A stretch of 64,000 nucleotides of DNA. Origin: Galerina marginata (Eukaryota > Basidiomycota > Agaricomycetes > Agaricales > Galerinaceae). The stretch's first letter is position 1. The number at the start of each line of letters is the position of its first letter. Below the pieces are notes generated by a model, which made no database searches, had not been told where the DNA came from, and saw only the letters and a list, made by a program, of their open reading frames with translations. Shown in pieces: positions 1 through 11,939 of this stretch. The stretch covers positions 248,001 through 312,000 of the forward strand of contig JAECYW010000037.1 in the NCBI GenBank assembly GCA_023014335.1, read 5' to 3'. Position numbers and translations under genes: made by a program.

Positions 1-820
1 GGCGATATGGTGGGGCGTCATATGTGACTTTCGAGTCTTCGCGTAGTCTTTATGTATAGCTGTAGTACTTATTAGTACTTGTATCATAGGTAGACTTTCA
101 ATATATCAGCTTTATTTCATTATCTTCGGTTCAGCATATGCAGTCGGCTTCCGGATTGGGAAGGTGGTTGAAAAATGTAATTCATCCATTCACCAACTTC
201 CCCAGGGCTTTATGCCACAAACATAGTATCAATAGATTCGCATTTTTAAGGGGAATACAACTAGATACTTGATCTAAAGATTCACAAAAGCGAGCGCGGA
301 GGGATGGGGAAATGATCGGACAAGAGCCCCATCAATGCGTCCGGAGATAACTCCGCATTGAGAATTATCGCAATCTAAATATAGACGTCATCCAAATGCT
401 CGAGCGCTAATCCATCCAATCCCGCACGGATTGAGGCGCGCAAAAAGGTGAATAGGGCGTCAATAATATATCTAATCCTATTGCACAATTTTTCGTGGCT
501 CGAAAGCGCCTATTTCCCGCCCAGGAACAAAAATACCGCCCCGGGGCCATTCTCCTGCTTTGTTTGTTCCTTGTTTACACATTCCCGCCATCCTACACTA
601 ATTCTACCCCCTCCCCGCCCTCTACCCCGGCATTCCCGGCATCCATAACACCCCACCCGCCCCCCAAATGGGTCCCTAGCTCATCCCCGGCATTTCCGGC
701 ACCCTAAAGGATGATTTATAATAGGCATCCTAAAGCGGAAGCTAGGCAGTTGGCAAGCTGGATATATCAGAGTTTTAGGCAACTGGCATGGGTTCATATA
801 TAAATCTAGCATACATGGCT
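1..820. other. No gene recognised
   Basis: AT-rich sequence to about 450, then a C-rich stretch (about 500-710) that is open in several frames but reads only as Pro/Ser-rich low complexity. I see no convincing exon, splice pair or repeat here. Confidence 0.4.
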
Positions 821-821
821 G

Positions 822-1367
822 AACGGTCAACGAGCCACAATGGGTGAAGGGAGAGACAGTCGATAAAGAGAATCGGGAGGGTCCTGGAGACGAACCGAAG
901 TTGCAAATCAGCTGCTGAATACGGAAACCATAAGGTCGAGACAAACGAAAGTCTGCCGTGCGGGTTGCGACAGGTACATGACGACACAAAAGTACCTCAA
1001 TTGGCCAAATATATAGAATAGAATGAACCGTTCTACGAAGACCGGGTAGATGGAACTTGAAGCTTGAAGCGAGATGGCCAAGGACATTTGAAGACGTGAA
1101 TGCGCATCAAAAGGTCGAGACAAACAAAAAGTACCATGCTGACTCATCTTCCCGTGCCCTCGACCAAAGCAAGCAAAATATTCCATCCGTTTTGTTATAT
1201 CAGCGTCTGAGTATTGCTTTCCGACCAAGAAAACTGGATTCTAGGTGATCGAATTTTTGCAGTCTCAACGCCGTCTTCTCGGAAGGTGCGACGCTTTGTT
1301 GTGTGAGGGAAAATGAATGCCGGCTGACAATACCAACATGCGTAGAATCTAGATCCACCGAGATTAT
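822..1367 (-). repeat. Outer inverted duplication, left copy (546 bp)
   Basis: The reverse complement of this segment matches 25183-25728 with no difference I could find by eye. Past 1367 the match continues imperfectly to about 1430 after a 10 bp indel. It lies outside the main palindrome arms, and its pairing offset differs from that of the inner arms (coordinates sum to 26550 rather than 27329). The intervening sequences therefore differ in length and content. Confidence 0.85.
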
Positions 1368-1620
1368 GGGGCCACCAATGAAGCCATCCAGGTATGGCAT
1401 ACGGGACCGAAAAGCATGGTAGGTTACAAGAGCGGCTGGTTTTTGGACCCTGCTTATGACGCGTCAATATTTTGGGCTCGATCCTAGCATGGACAACCAG
1501 CGCCGATCCCTTTGAGAATTGACAAAGGCCTTTTGTTCTACTGTCGGACACCTGAAGGCTTATAAAATCTGATAGCTGCGGCGAGCAAGATCTCAGTACT
1601 TAACCTTAACCGCAACCGTC

Positions 1621-2622
1621 ATGGGTAGTCTCCCCAAAGCTCTTCCGACAGCCTTTAATTTGAACATTCCCCGTAACAGTGGCACTGTCACCAGGCTCGT
1701 CCTACCCTCTTTGGACGATAATGGTCAACGTCTATTAACTGCTCGCTTGGCAAAACTGTCTGTTTACGATCACGATCACTCGCCTGGAGCGGTAATTATA
1801 AGCGTCGGCTTTCCGAATGTGAAGTGGCTTACCGATCGTTACAATTTTTCTAGTCCTTTGAACCGGCAAAGATGTCGATCAATGAAGCAGCCGCAAAACC
1901 TATGGCTCTTCCTTTTGCCTCTCCCGCAGCAATTTCAGGGATGAAGCCAGATGCGCGTTCCTATGCGAGTGGCCATTGGTGTGTACATCGGATATGACTT
2001 TGGCCTGTGGAGCTCACTTGAGACCTGTAGACCTGGCGCTAATCGCTTCCCGTGGCAAGTCGGCCAGGTATTTCGTTTTCAATCTTAGTTCGTATCTCCT
2101 GACTTACTTTTGATGTCCAAACCATAGTCAGGTCGAGAGAAAACACATATCAAGACGAATGACAAGCGGCCCGGAAGGAGTGCTGGTTTGAAGACTGAAG
2201 CTGCCATCGGAAACACGGAACCAGGGACTCTTCCCGGAAGCAAGAGTCCCAAGAATAAGATAGTGGGAAGGCAGAAGGAACGATTCAAACGACACGAAAG
2301 CAAGCATAGAGAGGCTGACGGTAATACTGCGTGGTTTGCAACAGAAGAAAAGGACAACGGGCCCTTGGACAAACCGCCCACTGGGAAGCTCCCAGGACTG
2401 AAAGTCGGAGACTTGTTCCAGAATTGGGTATCATTCCCAGAAGTCGCACAGGTATGGAGGTTTGGCGGAACTTCTTGGGAATCAGTCGGATGGGGCTTCC
2501 AGCTTCCAGGGACTGAACGACGCCTTATAATCACACCAGGAGGACACGAGCCATCCTTTGTGCTTGAATCAACATACGTCAAGAAGTATAAAAAACTCTT
2601 CCCTGGGAACATTGTTCAGTAG
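1621..2622 (+). CDS. Hypothetical multi-exon protein
   Basis: I do not recognise this family. An ATG at 1621 opens an exon that ends near 1790 before a GT donor. Exons around 1855-1977 and 2032-2075, and a long last exon from about 2135 to the stop at 2620-2622, share plausible GT-AG borders. The last exon encodes a basic, lysine-rich stretch followed by an aromatic-rich C-terminus (LFQNWVSFPEV, then WRFGG and WESVGWGFQLPG) that looks like a small globular domain. One join (1977 to 2032) creates a TGA if spliced as I read it. Either the intron border is different or the gene is damaged. No signal peptide or membrane segment is evident. Confidence 0.45.
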
Positions 2623-2629
2623 CAACGTT

Positions 2630-4990
2630 AGTACGGTGGCTCTTGAGGCCAGTTTTTATATACTCTAGATCTGTAGGCCGTTAGTCCTCGTTTAAATTTT
2701 AACGGTCATTACAGTTAGCATAGTAATTACTGGTAACTGTGTATATCTTCCTGAATAATCCGAGATGGTCATCAGAGTACGAAGCGCGTCAGGAGTACCA
2801 TAAGTACATATAAACTTGGCAGAGCTACCGCATGGCCAAGAACGAGTCCTAGACCGTGACCAGACCAGGGACAGGCCGATTGGCGGCAGTCACTTCTTCA
2901 TGTGAGAATCCCGCAGGACGTGAAGCCTGTGAAATTCTCAATTTAAAAGCTACATAAAATCAAAACATTTCGTTGAATACTATAAGGAAAATGCTAGATC
3001 GATTTCAGGTACCACAAAAAGACTAAGGAGCATACAAAAGGGGGGCAGAGATTACTATCATACCGTCGGAAAACATTGTTAGCAGTCCCACATAGAAGGT
3101 GATGGTGAAAAATCATCGAAGAAGGGACCGGCGGCGCGTGTTCATATCGTGGGACATCGGCCCTCATGTCCACAGTGCATACAGTGGATTCGTGGGTGGT
3201 CGCCGTGTGCAGTGCAGCGATGCGATACATCCAGAGATAGTCGCAAGGTTGCTGAATGGAGGCGAAGACTTCCTAACCGATAGCACAAGCGTACGGCCGT
3301 GAATTCAAGTTCCTGCGGGTAGTGGACGACATTTATGTTGTGGCAGGTCGTTTGTCGATTACGACGACGAGGGTTTGTCAAGGAACCTAGGCGGTGGTGG
3401 CTCAGTGCTGTCTTGCCGCCACGGCCGCGGTTTCTGGGTGAGAAAACGATTGTGAGCGGTCATGATCAGTGATGTCGATTGTGATTGCCTGACCATGAAT
3501 ATATAGTCCCTGCAGCATCAGTGGTGGTAAACGCAGATAAAAGTAGAGCCGTTGGTTTTGTGGGACGGTTTGGAAGACGCCGGTAACTTCCGTGTTTAGA
3601 TTATATAAGCGAGGCGGCTTCTCTCCGACATTGCCGGCTACGTTGGGTTCAATTCAACCACCATCGCCTTTCTCCCTCGCAGCCTTGCTCGTTCTGCCCT
3701 GCCTCAATATTGAACTTGTAAGTGGTTTCTCGTCCTTATTTCTACTTTTTTTAACACATTTTGACACCGTCTAGGTCTTGTACTACGCTTCCAGCAAATT
3801 CGTAACCGCGTTGTGTGCCCCTCGCTTGTCAAGCATGAACATGTGGGCCGGCGTCACTCGAGGGGAAAGACGCCAGTGATTCGCTCCACGCAATCGAGGA
3901 AGTAGAGGTTGGGATGCAGCCTCGGTAGGACTCCGAGGTGGGTTGAGAGAGCGGAGGTATGCAGGACAGCATATGAAGGTTCGTACACTACCAAGCGGCT
4001 GACGGATTTCGTTGATCTCAGTGTTCCACAGCTCGTCCACAGTCACCACAATTTTTCCTTGGCTTTAAAAAGATATGCATATTACCTACCTCTAATTTAG
4101 CGCTGAATTACTCCGCTATCTTTAGCTGGTTTACACATCTGCGAGGATGGGAAATGACACGATGTTGGCCCACTCCACACATAATGCCGCGAGGCCATCG
4201 AACCCGAAAGAAACTCGAAATTTGTTTCAGGCGTAGCGAGCATTCGCTGAGCAATACCTGCACCAACGTGGACGGACTACGGACACGGCACTTCAGAGCA
4301 GCGGCAGCCTTTGGTATGTCGGTTGATGTTGCTGATTTCCCCCAGTCTTTTTCTCACTTGGAAATCAAGGTCGCGGATAGTACTTATGCCAGGTTAAGAC
4401 ATAGCGCACCCGATGATGCTTGTAACAAGCTTAAAACCTGCGTGCTCTTTCCGACCTATCTTATATCTAACAGTGTGTGTACAATGTAATATAAATCTTT
4501 TCTATTCTTAATATTTTAACTTCTTGACCTTCGAAACAAAATAACAACCAGGACTCGTTCATGCCATGCATAAGCACTGGCCTACACCACCCAAGTTCTG
4601 GAGTTAGGCAGCTCAGCGGCGTCGTGGGAGGTGACTGGAAACATACCTCGTGCCCCGACTTCACAGCTGCCAGCCTCCTGGGATCATCGCCGTTCTCTTC
4701 ACCGTGTGCGTAGTGTACACGGTCCTGGATTGGGAAAGCCAAGACACAGGAAAAAGTAATGAGAGGTACAAGTCACCCTCGGAATAGGCAAAGCACTAGA
4801 GTTGAATTATGATACATAAGAGAACGACGACGAACAGTTCGTAGAAGTTCATGTCACTCCCAGAACAGTCGAGTCAGGCTTTGTTTAAGTCTGCAGTATG
4901 GTTAGATAAGTAGGATAAGTACAAGCAATCAGGCTACGAAACGAATGAGGCTAAAAACTGACAAACAACCGAATGCCCCCTAAACGACTT
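2630..4990. other. Intergenic stretch without a clear gene
   Basis: I see no convincing coding chain on either strand. A TATATAAG box at about 3602, followed by a pyrimidine-rich leader and an intron-like GTAAGT...CTAG pair (about 3719-3776), looks like a promoter with a 5'UTR intron, but no reading frame follows it. A segment near 4545-4590 shares about 45 bp with 23628-23670 in direct orientation. Confidence 0.35.
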
Positions 4991-5028
4991 TATACATATA
5001 AATTTTGCTACTGAAATATTGCCTGTCG

Positions 5029-7214
5029 TCAGAACGAGAGTAAATTACCTAGAGCCCTCAATTTCGCAAGCCCAGCCCGTTTGAGCATTCCGAACCTAGT
5101 TACAGCTGCGGCAGGAAAAACGGTTGCGTCAGATGTGTAGGTCTGTTCTTCCCAGGTGCCTGCGTCAATGGGCCGGAAGCTCCATGTCATGGTCTGGCTG
5201 CCAGAGGAAGAAACGACGGCTGCATCAGGTGTGTAGGCCCGCTCTTCCCAAGTGCCTGCGTCGATGGGCCGGGCGGTCTGGACCCCAGCAACGGAAGGAA
5301 CAACGGTTGCATCAGGTGTGTAGGCCTCCTCTTCCCAGGTGCCTGCGTCGATGGGCCGGAAGCTCCCAGTCATAGTCTGGCGGCCAGCATTGAAATCAAC
5401 AAACCTACACACTCAATCGTTATCAAGCTGGGGATGAGGGTTATAGCATCGGCTTACTGGACACGCCCGCGAATATACTTTCCAGATTCACTTTCAACGA
5501 TGAGTCTTTCGTCATCATTGATGGGAAGAGGACATGCCTACAGCATGACGATGACGGAGTAAGACAAATTAAGTCATCAAAAATTATCACTCACAGGGCA
5601 AAAATCCTCGATGCACTGGTACATCGAACCTGCGTATATGGCATGGCGATGTAAATAGCGACCCCGAACCATTGGATCTACACTCAATGCACATTAATAA
5701 CGCACCAATGCAAACAAACGGTCGATTTTGCATACCGTTTATGTGGACATACTTGGTTGCAAAGATTTAGTTATGAAGAAGCAAAGGGATAGCAATAGGG
5801 GGCCTTACAATTTCTTGAACTTTACGAAGGATTCTGGCCGCACTCCATGTCGGACCGTATGGGATTGTCCAGCGTACGTCGTAGTTATTGGTTTCGAGAT
5901 TAACTTTGAATCGGCGCCCGGGACCTACCCGAACAGACTCCCGAAGAAGAAGCTGTCTCCACCAAGGATAACGTCTACCAGTTGACGAAAAGAATCCCGT
6001 GTACCTGCGTTCAAGGATTAACAAGCGAGCCAGACCGTTCCTTGAATTGGGTGACATAGTCTCGAAGATCTGCAAAAAAATTAATGGAAGATCTCTTGAA
6101 TATATTATCGTCATACGAAGTGGGGGCACGCACCGAAGGATCAATCCTCTCCCGGGACAGTGCTGGGTAATATACTTCAAACCCGCGGGAGGCATATTTT
6201 GCCAATCGAATTTCATAGGAAGGAGACCTTCGGCTCATATCTATCGTGTTAGTTTGCCTAATACAGGCAGCCAGTGAACGCCAGCTAGTCCAGACGTATT
6301 GCCCTGGGAAAACGTCAAACAAAAGTCGTTTCTGTAGAGCAAAAAAAGCGCACCATCATATGCACAACAGGCTGCATCTACATCAAACCCAGCCAATATC
6401 TCTGCAGGAGACCGGTAAAGCCTCAATATGATTTGGATAGGGCGGAAGGGGTAAGACGCTTAGATTTTTGGAATCAATCTGAAGTAATTTTCATGAAAAT
6501 TTGAGGGCAACATACTGTGAATGGAGATAACATTGGCCTTGCGCACACATATAACATCCCAATCCACTGTTGCACAAATTGCTTCGTATATCTGGCACAT
6601 TTTTCCCTCCGCCTATAATAAGCTATTAGAAATCTGTCTTTAAGTTTGACGATGGACAGTACCTCAGTTGCTGTTAAACCGTACAGGAAAAGATCGATAT
6701 CAGATTCGGCGTACGTAGACTGGTAGTATTTGTTGATGAGCTTTGGTGAGGAACAACTAGGGGGAGTAGGCATAAGACAGGCGAGAACCGATCCCCCGGC
6801 TGCGACGACGTTCTCCCAGTTAATTCCCGAGAGGACGTTGTGTGTGAAGAGTGCCCAGTTCGAACGGAATTGCGGGTAGCAGGAGACGATCGATGGCGAT
6901 CCCCACGGCCTGCGCAGGGAGTTATCCAACGGCAGAATATACTTTTCATTATTGGCCTCTCTTGGGCGCCCTATGACTTTCCAAACCTCCGACCTTGTGT
7001 TGAATACATTAATGAGCCCGGCGTATGGGTCCGCGAGTAAATAGTGGTGTGGCTCGGAGGCAAATAGGTAGCGTAAAATGGCCTCGCTCTCCCTCGCATC
7101 GACTAAGAGGTCGTCAAGGGGGTTGCCAGGGGGTAAGTTGATAATGTTGTCGACGAGAGTTTGAATGACGCTATCGGTGGGCGGTTGGCTGCGAAGAGAA
7201 GGAGAGAGAGACAT
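5029..7214 (-). CDS. Nucleotidyltransferase-like protein, copy with three C-terminal repeats
   Basis: Nine-exon gene of 589 aa. Exons: 7214-6663, 6612-6516, 6458-6354, 6303-6134, 6069-5809, 5751-5706, 5677-5595, 5537-5458, 5404-5029; every join keeps frame. Residues 140-142 are GGS and 172-174 are DID, inside an AGGSVL...ESDIDLFLYGL context. This resembles the GG[S]...DxD metal-binding signature of the DNA-polymerase-beta-type nucleotidyltransferase fold, so a nucleotidyl-transfer role is inference. Similar proteins form expanded families in mushrooms and are often filed as 'ankyrin repeat protein', but I see no ankyrin repeats. The C-terminus has three copies of a unit containing RPIDAGTWEE; the right-arm copy has one. 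The ATG at 7214 starts the compact MSLSPSL N-terminus. Paralog: 20115-22117. Confidence 0.75.
5110..5375 (-). repeat. Coding minisatellite in exon 9 (three units of 87-96 bp)
   Basis: Three in-frame copies encode RPIDAGTWEE followed by E/R/Q, A/T, YTPDA-like sequence and a variable linker. The units are 29 and 32 residues apart. The right-arm homolog has a single unit, and the 183 bp (61 codon) difference keeps the frame open. Confidence 0.85.
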
Positions 7215-7287
7215 AGCCTGAGAGTGGCGAGGAGAGAGGTGAAGAAGAGAAACGAAGAGGAAGTCATAGTGGCATATGTCACCACAC

Positions 7288-7903
7288 TTTATATCGTGGC
7301 CGGGTAGGTAGACGACCAGACAAAAGGCCTCGGGAAGCACTCATTGGAAGTATTTTCTTTGGCGATGATCGGTATACAGTTGAAAGAATCGAAGATTTCG
7401 TCGAAACTGTCAAACTGGGTGGTATCAAACGAATGAATAACATGAGGACCAACATCCCAATTAGGTCGTACCTGCGGTACGTATACCTACTGACAAACAC
7501 AAGGTACCTCGACTGCTGAACATCATGGAGCCACCAAAAGTCATGACGATTTGGAAAGGAAAACTGTAACGAATGAGGTGGGTCCAGTAGTCAGCCAAAA
7601 TTCTTAAGATTAACGACTCGAAGAGAAGCAGGGTGTTCTGGGAGACTGGGATCGGAATAGATTCGATGGTATTCGATAGTCACCAAGGCCAACTAAGGCA
7701 AATGAACCCGGGACCAGAGGGAGTGACGAACTGACGCACGAGGTAGATTGCGAAAGACGGTCTGAGGAACGAAGCCAGAGACAATTACGCACTTTGTTAA
7801 CATTAAGCCGTCGGAATCCCAAATTCAAAGGTTTCTGATGGCTTTCGGCGTTGAGCGCTTGAGCCACTAAGGAGTAAGTACTTACTGATTGTTCCCAATG
7901 CAC
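7288..7903 (-). pseudogene. Disrupted hypothetical gene, left-arm copy
   Basis: Reading 7903 to 7288, several coding-like segments lie in successive frames: a first stretch near 7900-7790, an aromatic-rich segment (FPNRHDFWWLHDV), and a final stretch (RPNWDVGPHVIHSFD) ending in TAA at 7288, just upstream of the nucleotidyltransferase-like gene. Short GT-AG pairs can join some of them. The last two segments are out of frame by one base with no room for an intron, so the gene seems broken. The same lesion is present in the right arm (19426-20041). Function unknown. Confidence 0.4.
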
Positions 7904-8025
7904 GGTCAGTTGTGGCCCAAACTTCTTGAGTACTTAATTATAAATGGACTCGTTTCTTCGATATTGCTTGCTACTCAGCTCTACTCGTAAATCAAGCCGC
8001 TTGATACCTTCTGCCACTGCACACC

Positions 8026-8414
8026 ATGCTCATGCCGAAAAACGACTCTAACATGGAGAAGTCCTCAAGATTTTCACCTCTAATTTTTGTATACAAGGGT
8101 AGACGCGTCATAGGTCCACGACCTTCGTCATACAATGCGAGTAACTCAGTCCATTCTCATCCAATTATTCGCTCATCCTTCCAAATTTAACGTAGTTGGC
8201 AGTAGAGATATGCTACAAACTTTTCCCCAGTATCTCTAAAGGGGACATCCTAACTTTCCACACCAAGGAGATGGGCATTTGCCGCGGGGAGCTCGCCATA
8301 ATTTCTCCCACTTTCTGGGATGAGGTCCTTCGGTCTCTCGACTCGGTTACTGTGATGCACGAACCGTGTCCCATACCTGGCGATTCTGATTTATTGGATT
8401 GGATCAAAGCCTAG
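8026..8414 (+). CDS. Small two-exon hypothetical protein (93 aa), left-arm copy
   Basis: Exon 1 is 8026-8088 (21 codons, ATG preceded by CACC). The intron 8089-8195 begins GTATAC and ends CGTAG. Exon 2, 8196-8414, ends at TAG. A TATAAAT box lies near 7938. The protein has no membrane segment and reads as a small globular domain with an acidic C-terminus (GDSDLLDWIKA). I do not recognise it. It is transcribed divergently from the disrupted gene to its left. An identical copy is at 18915-19303 on the minus strand. Confidence 0.5.
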
Positions 8415-8731
8415 GTGAGCTCTATTCAAAATGCTTAACGTCTTGTCGCATGAGCACTGAATGCGAACTTGTTAGTATTGCCTTGAAGGATTAGACCAGT
8501 GGGGTTACTCAGAAAGCAAACGAATCGTCTCTTTTTAAATACTCTTTGTGTGAATGATCATTTATTCTCCCTCTTGACTTGTATAAGTATCGATGGCGTT
8601 GACGCATCGAGTCTCAACATCAATTGAGGCTCAGAATGTATATAGATACTAGGTTCCATTGAAAATAAACGAATAAGGGGAAGAGCCGATGTTGGGTGTG
8701 AAGGCTACAAGGCGGATCGAGGAAGCTCATG

Positions 8732-9183
8732 CTAGGAATGACCAGCCATAAATACAACGCGGAAGCTATGGAAAAGGCCGGAATATTGATCGACCGAAAG
8801 AGACAGTGTCGCTAGATCCTTGGATGTTTCAGAAATGGAATGAGAAGGTGAGGAAGCGCCAGGTATGGTACGTGAGAGTCTGCATCTCTCTCGCAGGAAG
8901 GAAGCCAGAAAAAAGCGGCAAAAATGCATGCCATTCGGGTGTAGAATTTGGGATAGAAGCAGATGATGAAAGCGGAGCCATGGTGGTAAAAAACTAGCCC
9001 GAACCTATGGTGGGTATGCAACATAGCGGAAAGAGAACGAATTGAATAGTGACAAAGTACTGAAAAAACTGCTTTGACGGAGCACCACATCGAGGTGACG
9101 ATGCTGGGGAGTTGTGGCGGAAACAACGACGAATTCCACGAAGGAACTTTACCAAACAGGGAGTGCCGGGAGAAAGAAAACAT
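8732..9183 (-). pseudogene. 5' fragment of a helical-protein gene, left-arm copy
   Basis: The start region MAPLSSSAS, then TPEWHAFLP, and a shifted downstream frame with DLATLSLSVDQYSGL match the start of the gene at 37290-38449 (DILSVPVDRFSGL). Homology also covers upstream DNA to about 9680, paired with 38240-39090. The frame closes twice within 150 codons and the long helical C-terminal part is missing. I therefore read this as a truncated, decayed duplicate. The right-arm copy is 18146-18597. Confidence 0.6.
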
Positions 9184-9890
9184 TAGAGTGCAAGGACCTC
9201 GAGATTCATAAACGGTCTAGGTGACGTTGTCAATATGTTTTTACCATGGATACTCAGGTTGACCCAAAAATGTCCATGACATGAGTGCGCTCCGATGTCG
9301 TAGGTCCTATATTAACAATGGGATATGGCCGATATATAGCTGAGAATCCGTTGGCCAAGGTGTTGAGAATGAAGCTGACCTGTGATTGATTGATCAGTGC
9401 CACGGTCACTCTCGTGACTTCCCGTCACCATTCACCTTGAACCTGGACGCCATTATTGCCACTGTGATCTGTGATTCCGAATTCAAGTCTTTTGATCTGG
9501 GAAAACTCGACGATCTGGCTCACTTTTGTCTCTTTTTTTGAAAAGAAAAAAATCCATCGGTACAGACCCGATACGATCGAAAAAGTTTTCGTTGTCTCGC
9601 CTTATTTCCGGACTGTAATGGTTCGCTTTTGTCAAGTTCTGCATGGCTCAAGTGCGTATCCAGTATCTTAGGTTCTTCGTTTCCCCGCTCGTACTGAACA
9701 AGCGAGGTTCCTTTGTATCAGGATACATTTTACTGTCCCAGCCGTCTGGGTTCTGGCCCTTTCAAACTTGAGCAAAAACCCATATAAACCTCGCATTCAT
9801 CAGTAGTTGCCGCTCATACCAACTGCCAGATACGGATTCTACCTCGAATTGACTTCTACACCCCTTCCTCAGTTCATAATTTCCACTATA

Positions 9891-10343
9891 ATGCAGGTTC
9901 GGGCCCACCTACTTTGTCACGTCTTCCTCTGGTGCTCATATAACTTGATCTAGGATATCGATCGTATTCGTCCAAAAACTCCAATTGAAAGACCTGTGCA
10001 GTACGTCACCTCTTCTAACTTAAGTTCTTCATACCATTAACGAGACACAACACTAAAGCAGAACTCGACTTGTTATTCCCGCATCAACTCTTGTTGCGAG
10101 GCTCGTTGCGAGAAAAGCCCGTACGTCTTGTGAATATACATAGGATACAGCGCTGATCCCACTTCTTCAGCATCGCATTCGAAGACCCCTCATTTTCTTC
10201 AAAACTCGGTCGTTCAATTTTGGGTTGTCTTCTTCTTGACAGTCTGCGTCGTATATACCGTTACACCTCTCATTTTCCCTTCAATCCCTGGGGCAGTGGC
10301 CAGATCTCGAGTGGCCTGTACATGTACTTTTCCGACGAACTAA
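9891..10343 (+). CDS. Small four-exon membrane protein (94 aa), left-arm copy
   Basis: Exons 9891-9896, 9954-10000, 10062-10120 and 10171-10343; introns start GTTC, GTAC and GTAC and end TAG, CAG and CAG, and all joins keep frame. The protein is basic in its first half (RIRPKTPIERP, then RLVARKAP) and carries one strong hydrophobic segment, FWVVFFLTVCVVYTVTPLIF, at about residues 53-72. It is probably a single-pass membrane protein with a cytosolic basic N-terminus. The first donor (GTTCGG) is weak, and no family is recognised. The ATG follows a TATAAACC box near 9782 at a normal promoter distance. The identical copy is at 16986-17438 on minus. Confidence 0.5.
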
Positions 10344-10860
10344 TCAAGTGGCCATGAGTTTTTATGGACAGGCTGCTGGGATTGATAGAATACGTTGATT
10401 AGGTGCACGGTTGGTCTGACTAGGGTGTCGACGCAGCAGCTAGCCCTTGGGTAGTAAACTGATTGTATATTTGAAAATGTCTGAAGTGTTCAAGGTACAT
10501 TAATATTACACCGATGATGGTCGTCCACTCACGAGTGATTCTGAATTAAACTGGCCGATCTAGTCTTGTCTACCCGATTCCACACCAGTTGATTCGCTTT
10601 TTCTTTCTCATCAGCTCGCAGTGGGGTAGGACAAAAGACCGAATGTAACCCTTTATTAATAATATAGCCTCAGCAACAATTAACCGATCCCAACTACGAA
10701 AAAATTAGCTCTTAAGAGCGGTTCACTCTCCTATCCTCCTTTGGAAACTTTGATAGATCATTCTAAATGTAAACCGGCAACGGTTCTGTCGTCATAAAAG
10801 AGAGGAGGCTCTCGAAATTATTACTATGCAGATTAAAGTGTCAAAATGTAAAAAAAAGAT
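10344..10860. other. Intergenic, nothing recognised
   Basis: Convergent intergenic space between the small membrane-protein gene and the MYND gene. I see no reading frame or repeat. The same DNA is present in the right arm at 16470-16985. Confidence 0.4.
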
Positions 10861-10867
10861 CTATCCA

Positions 10868-11733
10868 CTAGCATTCTTCTGTAAACCCAGAGGGAACCTT
10901 CCCCGAATCAAGCGCAGTCCTTAAAAAGGAGGACCAACTGTGCAACACCCGAACTGATTCTAAATCCTTCAATGAGCCAAAAGGTACAACATGCAAGCCA
11001 AAGGGCTCGCATTCAATACCAATTGCTGCAACTGTGCCTCTTCCCCCTTCTTCGGCCTCTTCCCTCATACGCGCAAGTTGATTGAGACTTTGGGACCATA
11101 TAACTCCCAATTTTCGTGCTTCTGATTGTTCGACGACGGCTGCGTGGGAGAAGGAAAAAAAAAGGGAAGTGGTCGAAAGCTCAGGATCTTCAGGCCGGCA
11201 TATTTGCATGCGCAATATATGGGTGCGAGAACGGGAAAGATCCATGGGAAGAGATAGGGCGTGGATGGTAGCCGCCATAAGGGTGGGTGCATGGAATTGG
11301 ATCCATTTTCGGAGCTTTTTTTCGATCATTGAAAGAGAATAACCTTGCGGGAAACGCAGCGCGTCGGACTCGGAGGGCTTAAGCGACACTCCAACAAGAC
11401 AAAGCTCTCGGAAAGTGAGGCTTTTACATGTCTCGCGGTGACTCTGAAAAAAAAAACGGTAGGAATTAGTAGGGAAGAGTTAAACCGTTTAAGACTACTC
11501 ACCTTCCAGTGAGCCTTCTGGCAGGCTCGTGAACAGTACCTAGAACGGGAATTTGAAGTGGTTTGGTGACATTGATTATAATTTAACGCTAAGTGGACAT
11601 ACGTAGTGTTCCTACATTTACACACCTCCGGCGACTCCAGTGGGAGCCAACAGGATGGAAGTGAGCATTTAAAACGACGATATAACGCCACTTGGGTCGA
11701 CGGCATGGTTGGGGAATGCAGAAATTCATCCAC
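10868..11733 (-). CDS. MYND zinc-finger protein, left-arm copy (247 aa)
   Basis: Exons 11733-11603, 11539-11503 and 11443-10868. Splicing assembles a MYND finger with C23, C28, C38, C40, C46, C50, H54/H58 and C62, ending in the typical YCSRACQKAHWKSHRETC. MYND fingers bind two zinc ions and mediate protein-protein contacts. The remaining 180 residues are a helical C-terminal region without a recognised catalytic domain; no SET motifs are seen. The intron between exons 2 and 3 holds a run of 10 A (on +) versus 9 T in the right arm, outside coding sequence. Sequence upstream to about 12110 is also open, so an extra 5' exon is possible. Confidence 0.75.
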
Positions 11734-11939
11734 AGCCGGATTAACTTTTAGTTATAGCTGGCCAAAATTCGTGAACAAAGGGAATACAGAAAAACAACGA
11801 ACGTCGATTCTGGGCGAATTGAACGGCCTTACTATAGACTCCAAAAGTAAGTAAAGAGATTATGACGCCATGCACACTGACCTGCAGGACGACAAAGATG
11901 CCAGAACCATTATCAAGCGTGGAGATGTCCAGATGCAGG

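Noticed and set aside
3600..4100. Gene downstream of the TATATAAG box
   Set aside because: Promoter-like signals and a 5'UTR-like intron, but the following frames close quickly and no splice chain restores them.
5029..7214. Ankyrin repeats in the nucleotidyltransferase-like protein
   Set aside because: Database-style naming I recall for this family, but no TPLHxAA-type repeats are visible in the translated exons.
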